Source: Sphingobium sp. CR2-8 (GTDB taxonomy: Bacteria > Pseudomonadota > Alphaproteobacteria > Sphingomonadales > Sphingomonadaceae). From it: a stretch of 64,000 nt of DNA. The position numbers and the translations under genes are program-made. Position 1 is the first letter of the stretch. Each line of letters opens with the position of its first letter. Location of the stretch: NCBI RefSeq assembly GCF_035818615.1, contig NZ_JAYKZY010000002.1:3466108-3530107 (forward strand). The letters are read 5' to 3'. This document shows, piece after piece, positions 1 through 8,834 of this stretch. The notes beneath the pieces are model-generated. The model saw nothing but the letters and a program-made list of their open reading frames with translations. It was not told where the DNA came from and did not search any database.

Positions 1-38
1 CGCCATCGAGGCGAGGCCCGAATGACGCATCCTGCCTT

Positions 39-650
39 TTAGAAGGTTGGTCCCTGCACCGGCCCTGTCGGCTTGGCGGCGCTCTTGGCGGCGTCCAGCG
101 CTTCGATCAGGCCGGGGGTGCGGTTGTCCCGCTCGGCATAGTCGCGCGCGGACATGCCCGCGATGCTGTCGCGCTTGGTGGGGTTGGCGCCCTGCGCCAC
201 GAGCAGGCGGACGATGCCGATATCGCGCAATTGCACGGCACGGATCAGCGGGGTTTCGCCGCTGCCATTGGCCTTGTCGACCTGCGCCTTGAAGCTGAGC
301 AGCGTGCGTACGCCGTCCTCGAACCGGCCCTGCACCGCGTCCATCAAAGGGGTGTTGCCGTCATTGTCGGTCAGGTTGGGATTGGCGCCCTTGGCCAGCA
401 GGAAGGACAGCCAACTCGAATCGCGTCGGGCAACGATGATATGCAGCGCGTTTTCGCCGGTGGTGACGTCACGGCTGTTGACCACCGTGGAGCCAGGTTT
501 CTGGATCAGGTCGGTCACTTTCTGCCCGTCCTTGTCCTTCACCGCCTTCAGGAAATTATAATTGTCCGAAAATTGCGCCTGCGCAGGCGCCGGGACCAGC
601 AGCGCCAGCGCCATCGAACCGAGGAGAGTGGAAAAAAGCTTCGTCTTCAT
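39..650 (-). CDS. Secreted ankyrin-repeat protein
   Basis: This is a 203-residue protein. The start at 650 gives a clear N-terminal signal peptide (hydrophobic stretch about residues 5-22, cleavage likely after AQA). Reading further upstream only adds an Arg/Pro-rich tail with no secretion signal. The rest is ankyrin repeats, seen as repeated ENALHIIVARRD, GNTPLMDAVQGR and GETPLIRAVQLRD blocks at about 33-residue spacing, with helix-turn-helix patterns such as IGIVRLLVAQGANP. Ankyrin repeats bind proteins; a periplasmic location follows from the signal peptide, but the partner is unknown. It is divergent from the SCO1-like gene with a short gap. The family call is firm and the function unassigned. 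Confidence 0.85.
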   Translation of the reverse strand: MKTKLFSTLLGSMALALLVPAPAQAQFSDNYNFLKAVKDKDGQKVTDLIQKPGSTVVNSRDVTTGENALHIIVARRDSSWLSFLLAKGANPNLTDNDGNTPLMDAVQGRFEDGVRTLLSFKAQVDKANGSGETPLIRAVQLRDIGIVRLLVAQGANPTKRDSIAGMSARDYAERDNRTPGLIEALDAAKSAAKPTGPVQGPTF

Positions 651-691
651 CATGCGCCCCGTTGCATTTGCAAATCGCGTCCTAGCAGGGC

Positions 692-1387
692 ATGGCTGGC
701 CATGCCATGAACAAAGACGCCGCCGCCGCCATCCTGCCTTATCGGGCTCTGTCCTGTGTGGCCCTGCCCGTCCTGGCCCTGCTGGCTGCCTGCAATATGG
801 GCGCTGGCGGGAACGCATCAAGCGGGGACAGCGAACAGGGTGAATTGACCGGCGCGCGGATCGGTGCGCCCTTCACCCTGACCAACCAGGACGGCAAGCC
901 GACCAAGTGGGACGATTTCAGGGGCGAGTATCGGCTGGTCTATTTCGGCTATACCTATTGCCCGGACGTCTGCCCAATCGATCTGCAACGGATCATGCAG
1001 GGCTTTGCGATGTTCGAGAAGGCCAGGCCCGCCCTCGCCGCCAAAGTCCAGCCGATGCTGATCAGCGTCGATCCGCAGCGGGACACGCCCGCCGTGCTGA
1101 AAAGCTATGTCGCGGCGTTCCACCCGCGCCTGATCGGCCTCACCGGCACGAAGGACCAGATCGCGAAGGTCGCCAAGGATTTCGTGGTGATCTACAATCC
1201 CGAAGAGGCGTCTAAAAAGAGCGGGGCCGCGAGCGACTATCTGATCAGCCACAGCCGCACGCCCTATCTGTTCGATGGCGACGGCAAGCCGGTCGCGCTG
1301 GTGCCGGTGGACGATCCCGGCACGCCCGACGTGGATGAAGGCGCGCCCGACAAGGTCGCCGCCTTCCTTGAAAAATGGGTCAAGTGA
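692..1387 (+). CDS. SCO1/SenC family copper-binding lipoprotein
   Basis: SCO/SenC proteins are thioredoxin-fold proteins that carry copper to the CuA centre of cytochrome c oxidase or act as thiol reductases in the periplasm. The N-terminus has a hydrophobic segment ending in LLAAC, a lipobox with Cys about residue 34, so it is probably a membrane-anchored lipoprotein. The CPDVC copper motif lies at about residues 90-94 and the partner His at about 188 (SHSRTPYLFD). Length (231 aa) is normal. An in-frame ATG at 707 is an alternative start, and neither start has an ideal ribosome site. The 3' end overlaps the next gene by 13 bases, suggesting co-expression. No cytochrome oxidase genes are adjacent. 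Confidence 0.88.
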   Translation: MAGHAMNKDAAAAILPYRALSCVALPVLALLAACNMGAGGNASSGDSEQGELTGARIGAPFTLTNQDGKPTKWDDFRGEYRLVYFGYTYCPDVCPIDLQRIMQGFAMFEKARPALAAKVQPMLISVDPQRDTPAVLKSYVAAFHPRLIGLTGTKDQIAKVAKDFVVIYNPEEASKKSGAASDYLISHSRTPYLFDGDGKPVALVPVDDPGTPDVDEGAPDKVAAFLEKWVK

Positions 1388-1812
1388 AACACTTCTGGGA
1401 AAAACCGCTCGACAAGCTGGACAAGGCCGAATGGGAAGCCTTGTGCGACGGGTGCGGCAAATGCTGCCTGCACAAGGCCGAGGATGAGGATACGGGGCAC
1501 ATCTACCCGACCAATGTCTGCTGCAAGCTGCTCGACCGCCACAGCGGGCAATGCACCAATTACAAGGACCGGCGCAAATTCGTGCCCGACTGCGTGCGGC
1601 TGACCCCGGCCAAGGTGAAGCAGATCAGCTGGTTGCCCCGCACCTGCGCCTATCGATTGCGCGAAGAGGGGCTGCCCTTGCCCGACTGGCATTATCTGGT
1701 CTGTGGCGATCGGGAGGCGGTGCATCGCGCGCAGGAATTGGTGCGCGGCTGGACCGTGGCGGAAGCCGACGCCGGGGACTGGGAACATCATCTTGTCGAC
1801 CGCGAAATCTGA
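1375..1812 (+). CDS. YcgN/YkgJ family cysteine-cluster protein (UPF0260)
   Basis: This 145-residue protein has the characteristic Cys-rich start CDGCGKCCLHK (Cys about 24, 27, 30 and 31) plus later Cys pairs (NVCCKLL, CTNY, PDCVRL, TCAYR), as in the UPF0260/YcgN group. Such clusters probably bind zinc or an iron-sulfur centre; the role is not established. It overlaps the end of the SCO1-like gene and is in turn overlapped by the metalloprotease gene, so the three look like one transcript. Length and the PDWHYLVCGD block match the family. Confidence 0.85.
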   Translation: MGQVKHFWEKPLDKLDKAEWEALCDGCGKCCLHKAEDEDTGHIYPTNVCCKLLDRHSGQCTNYKDRRKFVPDCVRLTPAKVKQISWLPRTCAYRLREEGLPLPDWHYLVCGDREAVHRAQELVRGWTVAEADAGDWEHHLVDREI

Positions 1813-2509
1813 TCCGCATGCCACGATCCTGATCGACGGCGTGGCGATGCCGGTGCTGGTGCGCCGGTCGGCACGGGCGCGGGCCTATCGATTGACGATC
1901 GACAGCGCGCGGGGGGCATTGCGCCTGTCACTGCCGACCCGCGCGAACCTGAAGAAGGCGCTGGGATGGGCGCAGGATCATGAAGGCTGGGTCCGGGCGC
2001 AGATGGCGAAGCAGCCTGCCATCACGCTGTTGGAGCATGGAGCGGCGTTCCCGCTGGAGGGGCGCGAGGTCATAATAGAATGGGTCGAGGGGGCGACGCG
2101 CACCATTCGATTGGAGGGCGACCGACTGTTGCTGGGCGGCGCGGCGGAATCGGTGGGCGCGCGGGTGCAGCGCTGGTTGATTATGCGGGCGCGGGCGGTG
2201 CTGGAGACGGAGAGCCAGGAGCTGGCGCGCGAACATGGCCTGATCGTCGCGTCGGTGGGTGTGGGAGACACCCGCAGCCGCTGGGGCAGTTGCGCGTCGT
2301 CGGGCGCGATCCGCTATAGCTGGCGGCTGATCCTGTGCCCGCCGGAGGTGCGCCGCGCGACGGTGGCGCATGAGCTGGCGCATCTGCTGCACATGGATCA
2401 CAGCCCGGCCTTTCATGCCGCGCACAAGCGGATATATGGCGCGGACCCCCGCCCCGCGCGCGAATGGCTGCGGGCGCATGGCGCGGGCCTGCACCGCTAT
2501 CGGGCGTAA
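1793..2509 (+). CDS. YgjP-like (DUF45/M48-type) metallopeptidase
   Basis: The protein ends with the zinc-protease motif HELAH (about residues 193-197) followed by HMDHSPAFH, which supplies the third ligand region, as in the YgjP/DUF45 group. RSRWGSC just before it is also typical. The substrate is unknown. The start is uncertain. A TTG at 1793, inside the end of the preceding gene, gives about 238 residues; GTG at 1841 and ATG at 1847 are alternatives. The far-upstream GTG at 1703 would add a shadow of the previous reading frame and is unlikely. The protein appears cytoplasmic, with no signal peptide. Confidence 0.8.
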   Translation: MSTAKSDPHATILIDGVAMPVLVRRSARARAYRLTIDSARGALRLSLPTRANLKKALGWAQDHEGWVRAQMAKQPAITLLEHGAAFPLEGREVIIEWVEGATRTIRLEGDRLLLGGAAESVGARVQRWLIMRARAVLETESQELAREHGLIVASVGVGDTRSRWGSCASSGAIRYSWRLILCPPEVRRATVAHELAHLLHMDHSPAFHAAHKRIYGADPRPAREWLRAHGAGLHRYRA

Positions 2510-2513
2510 GGAC

Positions 2514-2774
2514 GTGGCGCGCAGGAAACGCTATCTGACCGCCACCATGGCGGACGGCTATGTGAAGACGATCGGGCCGACCGCCGATCCCTTCACCCAT
2601 TATTGGCGGATCGTCGCGGTGCTGGACAATGGCAAGACCGAGGTTTTCTGGGGCCATACGCGCTCGCTGGCCGAGGCGAAGAAATTGCGCGGTGCGGCGG
2701 GAGATGGCGCAAAGATGCGGGGCTGGAAACGCTATGATTTCGAAATAGCGGAATTGGTGGAGATGTCAGTTTAG
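2514..2774 (+). CDS. Small conserved hypothetical protein
   Basis: This is a short basic protein of about 86 residues, starting at a GTG four bases after the metallopeptidase stop codon; an in-frame ATG at 2547 is an alternative. The readable core is DPFTHYWRIVAVLDNGKTEV followed by a Lys/Arg-rich helix and FEIAELVEMSV. Base composition and codon use match the neighbours, and the close spacing suggests it belongs to the same transcript. I do not recognise the family and assign no function. Confidence 0.6.
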   Translation: MARRKRYLTATMADGYVKTIGPTADPFTHYWRIVAVLDNGKTEVFWGHTRSLAEAKKLRGAAGDGAKMRGWKRYDFEIAELVEMSV

Positions 2775-2799
2775 GCCGCTTCGCAACTTTCGATCTCTT

Positions 2800-2917
2800 C
2801 CGTTCGTCCTGAGTAGCTATTGAGCGAAGTCGAAATGGCATATCGAGGGATCGCGTGCTGCGCTGGGTGCTTCGATACGGGCCTTCGGCAAGCTCAGTCC
2901 CTACTCAGCACGAACGG
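2800..2917. repeat. Inverted pair of REP-like palindromic repeats
   Basis: Two copies of the same motif face each other. The left arm starts CCGTTCGTCCTGAGTAG at 2800 and the right arm ends CTACTCAGCACGAACGG at 2917. The inner parts resemble GAGCGAAGTCGAA and CTTCGGCAAGCTCAG. The same family recurs at 30240 and 54534. It lies between the convergent small-protein and trhO genes, where it could act as a transcript end or RNA-stabilising hairpin. No coding sequence is seen from 2775 to 2940. Confidence 0.7.
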
Positions 2918-2940
2918 TTGAATTGGACTGAAAAAATAGT

Positions 2941-3768
2941 CTACCCCCGATGCGGCCAGGCGCCGGTCTCATCCCCGGCACAATCATGCGCCGCGTCGTG
3001 CGGATGGGGCAGGCCACAGGCGCGGCAGGTGGTGTAGTCGCCAGGCTTGAGGCCATGGCCCACCGTCACCCGCTCGTCAAAGACATAGCAATCGCCCTGC
3101 CAGCGGCTCTCGGCTTGCGGCATTTCCTCCAGATAGCGCAGGATGCCCCCCTTGAGGTGATAGACCTCGTCGAAGCCCCGCGCCTTCACCAGCGCGGTCG
3201 ATTTTTCGCAGCGTATGCCGCCGGTGCAGAACATCGCGATCTTGGGGCTACGACCCTGCGCCTTGAGGTCGGCGGCGAAGGCGTCGAACCAGGCTGGAAA
3301 TTCGCGGAAAGACCGGGTTTCCGGGTCTATCGCGCCTTCGAACGTGCCCACCGCAACCTCATAGGCGTTGCGCGTGTCGATGACGACGGTGTCGGGATCG
3401 GCTATCAGCGCATTCCAGTCGACCGGGTCCAGATGCGTGCCCGCCTGAGTGGCCGGATCGAGGTCGCCCACGCCCAGCGTCACGATCTCCGCCTTCACCT
3501 TCACCTTCATCCGGGCAAAGGGGGCGTCCTGCGCGCCGGAATATTTGACATCCACGTCGGCGCAGCCCGGCAGCGCGCGGATATGCACGACCAGAGCGGC
3601 AATCGCGTCCGCGCTGCCCGCGACGGTGCCGTTGATCCCCTCCCCCGCCAGGATCAGCGTGCCGCATGTGTCCAGCGTGGCGCAGAGCGCGCGCAGGTCG
3701 GCGGCGACCGCGGCCGGATCGGGAAAGCGGGCGAAACAATAGAGGGCGGCGACGGTGTAAGCAGACAT
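2941..3768 (-). CDS. trhO: tRNA uridine(34) hydroxylase TrhO
   Basis: TrhO (YceA family) performs oxygen-dependent hydroxylation of wobble uridine 34, the first step towards 5-carboxymethoxyuridine-type modifications. The 275-residue protein has the acylphosphatase-like N-terminal part with LAGEGINGTVAG (about 40-51), then a rhodanese domain with VIDTRNAYEV and the active loop FCTGGIRCEKS (Cys about 181 and 187), followed by the C-terminal GDCYVFDERV and a Cys/His-rich tail (CRACGLPHPHD). ATG start, usual length, cytoplasmic. It stands alone between opposite-strand genes. Confidence 0.93.
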   Translation of the reverse strand: MSAYTVAALYCFARFPDPAAVAADLRALCATLDTCGTLILAGEGINGTVAGSADAIAALVVHIRALPGCADVDVKYSGAQDAPFARMKVKVKAEIVTLGVGDLDPATQAGTHLDPVDWNALIADPDTVVIDTRNAYEVAVGTFEGAIDPETRSFREFPAWFDAFAADLKAQGRSPKIAMFCTGGIRCEKSTALVKARGFDEVYHLKGGILRYLEEMPQAESRWQGDCYVFDERVTVGHGLKPGDYTTCRACGLPHPHDAAHDCAGDETGAWPHRG

Positions 3769-3834
3769 GGCAAGCGCCTATAGGCCTTTGCGCCCCCTCT
3801 TGAAAGCGGCGGCGTAGAGGCGCATAGGCGGGGC

Positions 3835-4494
3835 ATGGTTCCCCTTTCGTTCGCAGGTCATGCCTTTATGGCGCTGCCCGAAGCCGCGCTTTACTGGCCG
3901 GCGCAGCGGGCGCTGCTGGTCGCCGACCTGCATTTCGAAAAGGCGAGCTGGTTTGCGCGCTTCGGCCAGTTTCTGCCGCCTCATGATAGCGAGGCGACAC
4001 TGGACGTGATCGAGGCGCTGGTGGACCGTACCGGCGCGGAGGCGGTCTGGTCGCTTGGCGACAGTTTCCATGACGCCGATGGGGCTGCGCGGCTGGACCC
4101 TCGCGCCCGCGATCGGCTCCATGCGCTGACGCAGCGGGTGGAGTGGACCTGGATCACGGGCAATCATGACGTCGGTGTTATGGCCATGCCGGGTGGTCGC
4201 CGGGTGACGGAAGCGCAGGTCGAGGGCATCTGGCTGCGGCATGAGGCGGCAGCGGACGACCCGCGTCCCGAAATCTCCGGCCATTTCCATCCCAAGCTGC
4301 GCCTGTCGCTACGCGGTCGGCATGTGTCGCGGCGCTGCTTCGTGGGATCGGCGACGAAGCTGATCATGCCCGCGCTCGGCGCGCTGACCGGGGGGCTGGA
4401 TGCGGGGCATGGCGAGATTCGCCGGGCGGTGGGGCCGGGCGCGGCCGCTTTGGTGCCGGTCGCCGACCGACTTCTGCGCTTTCCCTTATCGTAA
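3835..4494 (+). CDS. pdeM: Ligase-associated metallophosphoesterase PdeM
   Basis: PdeM-type enzymes are calcineurin-like phosphoesterases usually encoded with an ATP-dependent DNA ligase, an exonuclease and an Lhr-type helicase in a proposed DNA-damage module. All metal-binding motifs are present: DLHFEK (Asp31/His33), SLGDSFHD (Asp76), GNHD (109-112) and GHFHP near residue 153. Length (219 aa) is typical. Here it is a stand-alone gene: the helicase partner is about 35 kb away (39551) and no ligase or exonuclease gene is in the window. Confidence 0.88.
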   Translation: MVPLSFAGHAFMALPEAALYWPAQRALLVADLHFEKASWFARFGQFLPPHDSEATLDVIEALVDRTGAEAVWSLGDSFHDADGAARLDPRARDRLHALTQRVEWTWITGNHDVGVMAMPGGRRVTEAQVEGIWLRHEAAADDPRPEISGHFHPKLRLSLRGRHVSRRCFVGSATKLIMPALGALTGGLDAGHGEIRRAVGPGAAALVPVADRLLRFPLS

Positions 4495-4683
4495 GGCGAC
4501 GTTACGGAAAGCAGATGTTAAGCTGTTGCCGATAGGCAACAGGACATGATCATTCTGCGCGGCACCCCATTAAAAATCCCGGAAAAGCTAGGCTCTCTTG
4601 CCTTCGCCCTGCTGTGTCAGCATAATCACCCCCATTCCCGACGCGGCGAAAAGTCGCGCAGGCCAGGAGAGGATAGACCAATC

Positions 4684-7509
4684 ATGACAGACAAGAGTCT
4701 TTGGACATCTGCCGCCATCGCTGCATTGGTCCTGGGTGCGTCCACCGCGCAGGCGCAGGAAGATGCGACGCCCCAGCCCGTCGTCGAGGATGGCAATGCG
4801 AACATCATCGTCACCGCCACCCGCCGCGCCAGCCCCCTGTCCGACGTGCCGATCGCGGTATCGGCCGTGGGCGCGGCCGCGATGCAGAATAGCGGCGCGA
4901 GCGACATCCGCACCCTCAACCAGCTAGCCCCTTCGCTGCTTGTGTCCTCCACCGGGTCCGAAGCCAATGCGTCGGCCCGTATTCGCGGCATCGGCACGGT
5001 CGGCGACAATCCTGGGCTGGAAAGCTCGGTCGCGGTGTTCATCGACGGCGTCTATCGCTCGCGCACCGGTGCGGGCCTCAACGAACTGGGCGAGATCGAG
5101 CGGGTGGAGGTGCTGCGCGGGCCGCAGGGCACGCTGTTCGGCCGCAATGCGTCGGCTGGCCTTATCAACATCATCAGCAAGGCGCCGGAGAACACATTCC
5201 ACCTCAAGACCGAGGCGACATACGGCAATTATGATTACTGGCGTCTGTCGGGCCGTATCACGGGGCCGATCGCCGATGGCGTCGCGCTCAGCCTGGACGG
5301 TGTCTGGAGCAAGCGCGACGGTTTCTACAAGCTGGTCGACGGTGCGGGCAACAAGGTTGGTGATACCAACGATCGCAACCGCTATTTCCTGCGCGGTCAG
5401 GCATTAATCGAGCCCAACGACGCGCTGTCGATCCGCCTGATCGGCGATTATACCAATCGCGACGAAAGCTGCTGCGGCGCGGCCTATATCGAATCGCGCG
5501 AACGGCGTCCGGCGGGCAATGGCTATGACACTGCTCCTTTCAACCGCATCGCGGCGATCCTGGCGGGCCAGGGCAGCATGATCCCTACCGACCCCTATGA
5601 TCGCGAACTGCATGTCACGCCGGGCCGCGAATATGTCAGCAAGCTCAAGGATTGGGGCGTATCGGGCGAGATCAACTATGATTTCGGCGGGGCGAAGCTG
5701 ACCAGCATCACCGCCTACCGCGATTACAAGTCCCGCGATTATGGCGATTACGACTATAATCGCGCCGACCTGCTCTATCGCGATCCCAACACCTATCGCC
5801 AGTTCAAGACCTTCACCCAGGAATTGCGGCTGCAGGGATCGGCCTTCGCGGACAAGCTCGACTGGCTGGTCGGCGGCTATTACGCCAATGAACGGCTGAC
5901 CTTGCAGGACAATATCCGCTTCGGCGCGGATTATGGCCGGTTCGCGGCCTGCCGCCTGATGGCGGGCGCGGGTTTGAACAGTAATTTCACTGCGGAGCAA
6001 CTGGCGGCCTGCGGCAGCGGCCTTGCCACCCAGCCGCTCATCACGGGCACGCAGGCGCAGTTGAATGCGGGACTGGCGCCCGCGATCCGCGCCAGCCTGA
6101 TCGCGCAGGGCGTCCCCGCCGCGCAGGCGACGGCGATTGCAGCCGCGCAGGCGGGAGCGATCTCGACTGGCCTCGGTAACGGCCTCCGCGCCTTGGCGGC
6201 GATCCCGTCAGGGACGGGCGACGTCGCCTCGCTCTATCGGCAGAAGAGTGAGAATTGGGCGCTGTTCACGCATAATATCGTCCACATCACCAACCGGCTC
6301 GATCTGACCTTGGGCCTGCGCTACACCCATGAAAGCAAGCGCTTCTCGTCCGACTTCAACAACAATAACGCGACCTGCGCGGCGTTGCAGGCGTCGGGCC
6401 TGCCGGGCATCGCCACCAATCCGGCGCTGGGCAGCGCATCGGCGCTGGCAGGCGGCATCCTGACTTTAGGGTGCCTGGGCAATGGATCGACAAGCCTCAA
6501 CGCGCTCGACCTGAACGACAGGATCAGTGACGGCGAATTTTCCGGCACGGCGGTGCTGTCCTGGAAGCCGATCGACCCGCTGCTGCTTTATGGCAGCTAT
6601 TCCAAGGGCTATAAGGCGGGCGGCTTCAACCTCGACCGCTTCCAATTGGGATCGACGGGCCTGAACGCCGTGCCCGCCGTGTTCGCGCCGCGCACCAATG
6701 CCGATGTCACCAGCCTGCGCTTCGCTGCGGAAAAGGTCGACAGTTTCGAAGTCGGCCTGAAATTCGTGCAGCCCAAATGGAGCGTGAACGTCGCCGCCTT
6801 CCGCCAGGAGTTCAAGAATTTCCAGCTGAACACCTTCAACGGCACCAGCTTCGTTGTGCAGAATATCAATGGATGCGACGGCGCCCTGTCGGCGGCGCGC
6901 ACCTGCGCCAGCGACGATGTAGGGCCGGGCCTGATCAGCCAGGGCGTGGAACTGGAAGCGTCGGTCAGTCCCGCGCGCAACTTCCGCGTGTCGGGCGGCG
7001 CGACCTATGCGCGTGCGAAGTTCGCCAATCGTTTGGTCGGCAGCGGCAATGGTGCCGTGCCACTGGACCCTGCCCTGTCCATGCTGCCCGGCGCGATCAA
7101 CAGCAACGCGCCGCAGATCGTCACGACCGCCAGCATGGCCTGGACGCCGGACCTCGGATCGTCGGGCCTTTCGGCGCTCTTCTACGTCGACGGGCGCATG
7201 ACCAGCGATTTCAACACCGGGTCGGACCTGTTCCCCGAAAAGCGGCAGGACGGCTTTGCGGTGGTGAATGCGCGCGTGGGCCTGCGCGGGCCAAGCCAGC
7301 GCTGGTCGGTGGAATTCTGGGGCCAGAATATCTTCAACCAGAATTATACCCAGGTCGCCTTCTCCAGCCCGCTTCAGTCGAGCAGTCCCGACACGTCGAG
7401 CACGGGCCAGTTTGGCGTCAATCCGCGTGCGGTCATGGCGAACCAGCTGATCTCCGCCTATCTCGCCGAACCGCGCACCTATGGCATCACTTTGCGCGGG
7501 AGTTTCTGA
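4684..7509 (+). CDS. TonB-dependent outer-membrane receptor
   Basis: This 941-residue receptor takes up an unidentified ligand across the outer membrane using energy from TonB/ExbB/ExbD. The chosen ATG at 4684 has a strong AGGAGAGGA ribosome site and gives a clean signal peptide (cleavage after AQA, about residue 24). An upstream in-frame ATG would place 46 implausible residues before it. The TonB box NIIVTATRR is at about 40-48. The plug follows (IRGIGTVGDNPG, VEVLRGPQGTLFGRNASAG), then the beta-barrel ending in the terminal-Phe strand GITLRGSF. The type resembles other sphingomonad receptors with many paralogues, so the substrate cannot be named. Its last 23 bases overlap the end of the convergent yggS gene. 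Confidence 0.95.
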   Translation: MTDKSLWTSAAIAALVLGASTAQAQEDATPQPVVEDGNANIIVTATRRASPLSDVPIAVSAVGAAAMQNSGASDIRTLNQLAPSLLVSSTGSEANASARIRGIGTVGDNPGLESSVAVFIDGVYRSRTGAGLNELGEIERVEVLRGPQGTLFGRNASAGLINIISKAPENTFHLKTEATYGNYDYWRLSGRITGPIADGVALSLDGVWSKRDGFYKLVDGAGNKVGDTNDRNRYFLRGQALIEPNDALSIRLIGDYTNRDESCCGAAYIESRERRPAGNGYDTAPFNRIAAILAGQGSMIPTDPYDRELHVTPGREYVSKLKDWGVSGEINYDFGGAKLTSITAYRDYKSRDYGDYDYNRADLLYRDPNTYRQFKTFTQELRLQGSAFADKLDWLVGGYYANERLTLQDNIRFGADYGRFAACRLMAGAGLNSNFTAEQLAACGSGLATQPLITGTQAQLNAGLAPAIRASLIAQGVPAAQATAIAAAQAGAISTGLGNGLRALAAIPSGTGDVASLYRQKSENWALFTHNIVHITNRLDLTLGLRYTHESKRFSSDFNNNNATCAALQASGLPGIATNPALGSASALAGGILTLGCLGNGSTSLNALDLNDRISDGEFSGTAVLSWKPIDPLLLYGSYSKGYKAGGFNLDRFQLGSTGLNAVPAVFAPRTNADVTSLRFAAEKVDSFEVGLKFVQPKWSVNVAAFRQEFKNFQLNTFNGTSFVVQNINGCDGALSAARTCASDDVGPGLISQGVELEASVSPARNFRVSGGATYARAKFANRLVGSGNGAVPLDPALSMLPGAINSNAPQIVTTASMAWTPDLGSSGLSALFYVDGRMTSDFNTGSDLFPEKRQDGFAVVNARVGLRGPSQRWSVEFWGQNIFNQNYTQVAFSSPLQSSSPDTSSTGQFGVNPRAVMANQLISAYLAEPRTYGITLRGSF

Positions 7510-8224
7510 GCATCCCTCTCCCGCTCGCCGGAACGGGGCGAGCGGGGGATGGTCTTTGTCCGAACAGCGCCGTGCCGACGCGGATGTCGGTCGCGCCCAG
7601 CATGATCGCCGTCTCATAATCGCCCGACATGCCCATCGACAGGCGGTCCAGCCCCTCTTCCCGCGCCATCTTCGCCAACAGCGCGAAGAACGGCGCGGCT
7701 TCGATATCGGCGGGCGGCACGCACATCAGGCCAGCCACGGGAATGTCCGCGGCACGCGCGGCGGCGATCAGCGCGGGGGTGTCGGCGATGGAGCAACCGC
7801 CCTTCTGATCCTCCGCCCCGATGTTCACTTGAATGAAACAGGGGACGCGCTTGTCCGCCGCGTCCATCGCCTTGGCCAGCGCGGTCAGCAGCGAAGGACG
7901 GTCCAGGCTGTGGATGACATCGAACAGCGCCACGGCATCGGCCGCCTTGTTGGATTGAAGCTGGCCGACCAGATGCAGTGCGATGCCGGAGAATTCTTCG
8001 CGCAACGCGGGCCATTTCTCCTGTGTTTCCTGGACGCGATTTTCGCCGAATGCGCGCTGCCCGGCATGCAGAAGCGGCCGGATTGTGTCGGCGTCGTGCG
8101 TCTTCGACACGGCGATCAGATTGATCGCGTCGGCGCTGCGATCCGTCAGGCGGGCGGCGCGGCCGATGCTGTCGCGCAGAGTGGCTAGGCGGTCGGTCGC
8201 TTCCATAAGGCTGTCTGTCATCAT
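7487..8224 (-). CDS. yggS: YggS family pyridoxal-phosphate homeostasis protein
   Basis: YggS/PLPBP proteins bind pyridoxal 5'-phosphate and help keep vitamin B6 and amino-acid pools balanced; no enzymatic reaction is established. This 245-residue protein has the PLP-lysine motif LIAVSKTHD (Lys about 41), then GENRVQE, HLVGQLQSNK, QVNIGAEDQKGG, and the C-terminal LSMGMSGDYETAIMLGATDIRVGTALFG phosphate-binding block, read in parts. ATG codons at 8224 and 8221 are both possible. Its 3' end overlaps the TonB receptor gene by 23 bases on the opposite strand. Confidence 0.95.
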   Translation of the reverse strand: MMTDSLMEATDRLATLRDSIGRAARLTDRSADAINLIAVSKTHDADTIRPLLHAGQRAFGENRVQETQEKWPALREEFSGIALHLVGQLQSNKAADAVALFDVIHSLDRPSLLTALAKAMDAADKRVPCFIQVNIGAEDQKGGCSIADTPALIAAARAADIPVAGLMCVPPADIEAAPFFALLAKMAREEGLDRLSMGMSGDYETAIMLGATDIRVGTALFGQRPSPARPVPASGRGMLRNSRAK

Positions 8225-8241
8225 GCGCGCTGCTATAGGCG

Positions 8242-8814
8242 ATGGCTATGCGCAATCGCCACCGCAAAAAAAGCTTCATTCCCCTGCCCGCCCTCTGGCT
8301 GATGACCGACGAGCGGGTCGAGGCTGCGGCGCTGCTGGCGGCAGCAGCGCGCCTTCCCAAAGGGCATGGCGGGATCGTCTTCCGCCATTATCGCACCGAA
8401 CCCGCGGCGCGGCGAGCGTTGTTTGAGGCACTGCGGGCGATCGCACGGCGACGGCGACTGATTTTGCTGCTCGCAGGATCCGCGCGCGAGGGGGCGGCGT
8501 GGCGGGCCGACGGCGTGCATGGGCGTGATATGCGCGGGTCGACCCGCCCGATGCTGCGCAGCCGGGCCGTGCATGATACGCAAGAAGCGGTCGCGGCGCG
8601 GCGCGTGCGGGCCGATCTCTGCTTCGTATCTCCGCTGTTCCCGACACGATCGCATCCGGGTGCGGGCGCTCTGGGGCGCGTGCGCTTCGCGGCGCTGGCA
8701 CGTCAGGTCAAGGCACCGGTCATGGCGTTGGGCGGGGTGCGTCAGGCGCACCGCATGATGCTAGACAGGCTAGGCGCGGATGGTTGGGCGGCGATCGACG
8801 GATTGACGCTTTAA
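8242..8814 (+). CDS. Thiamine phosphate synthase/TenI-like protein
   Basis: The 190-residue protein has a TIM-barrel signature of the ThiE/TenI family: LWLMTDER near the start, HYRT, then ADLCFVSPLFPTRSHPG and ALGGV near the end. In true ThiE the barrel condenses HMP-PP with the thiazole phosphate. Here the usual pyrophosphate and substrate motifs are only partly visible and no other thiamine genes are near, so it may be a paralogue of unknown reaction. It is divergent from yggS with only 17 bases between the starts. An in-frame ATG at 8248 is an alternative. Confidence 0.75.
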   Translation: MAMRNRHRKKSFIPLPALWLMTDERVEAAALLAAAARLPKGHGGIVFRHYRTEPAARRALFEALRAIARRRRLILLLAGSAREGAAWRADGVHGRDMRGSTRPMLRSRAVHDTQEAVAARRVRADLCFVSPLFPTRSHPGAGALGRVRFAALARQVKAPVMALGGVRQAHRMMLDRLGADGWAAIDGLTL

Positions 8815-8834
8815 CCCAGCATGGGACTTCGAAA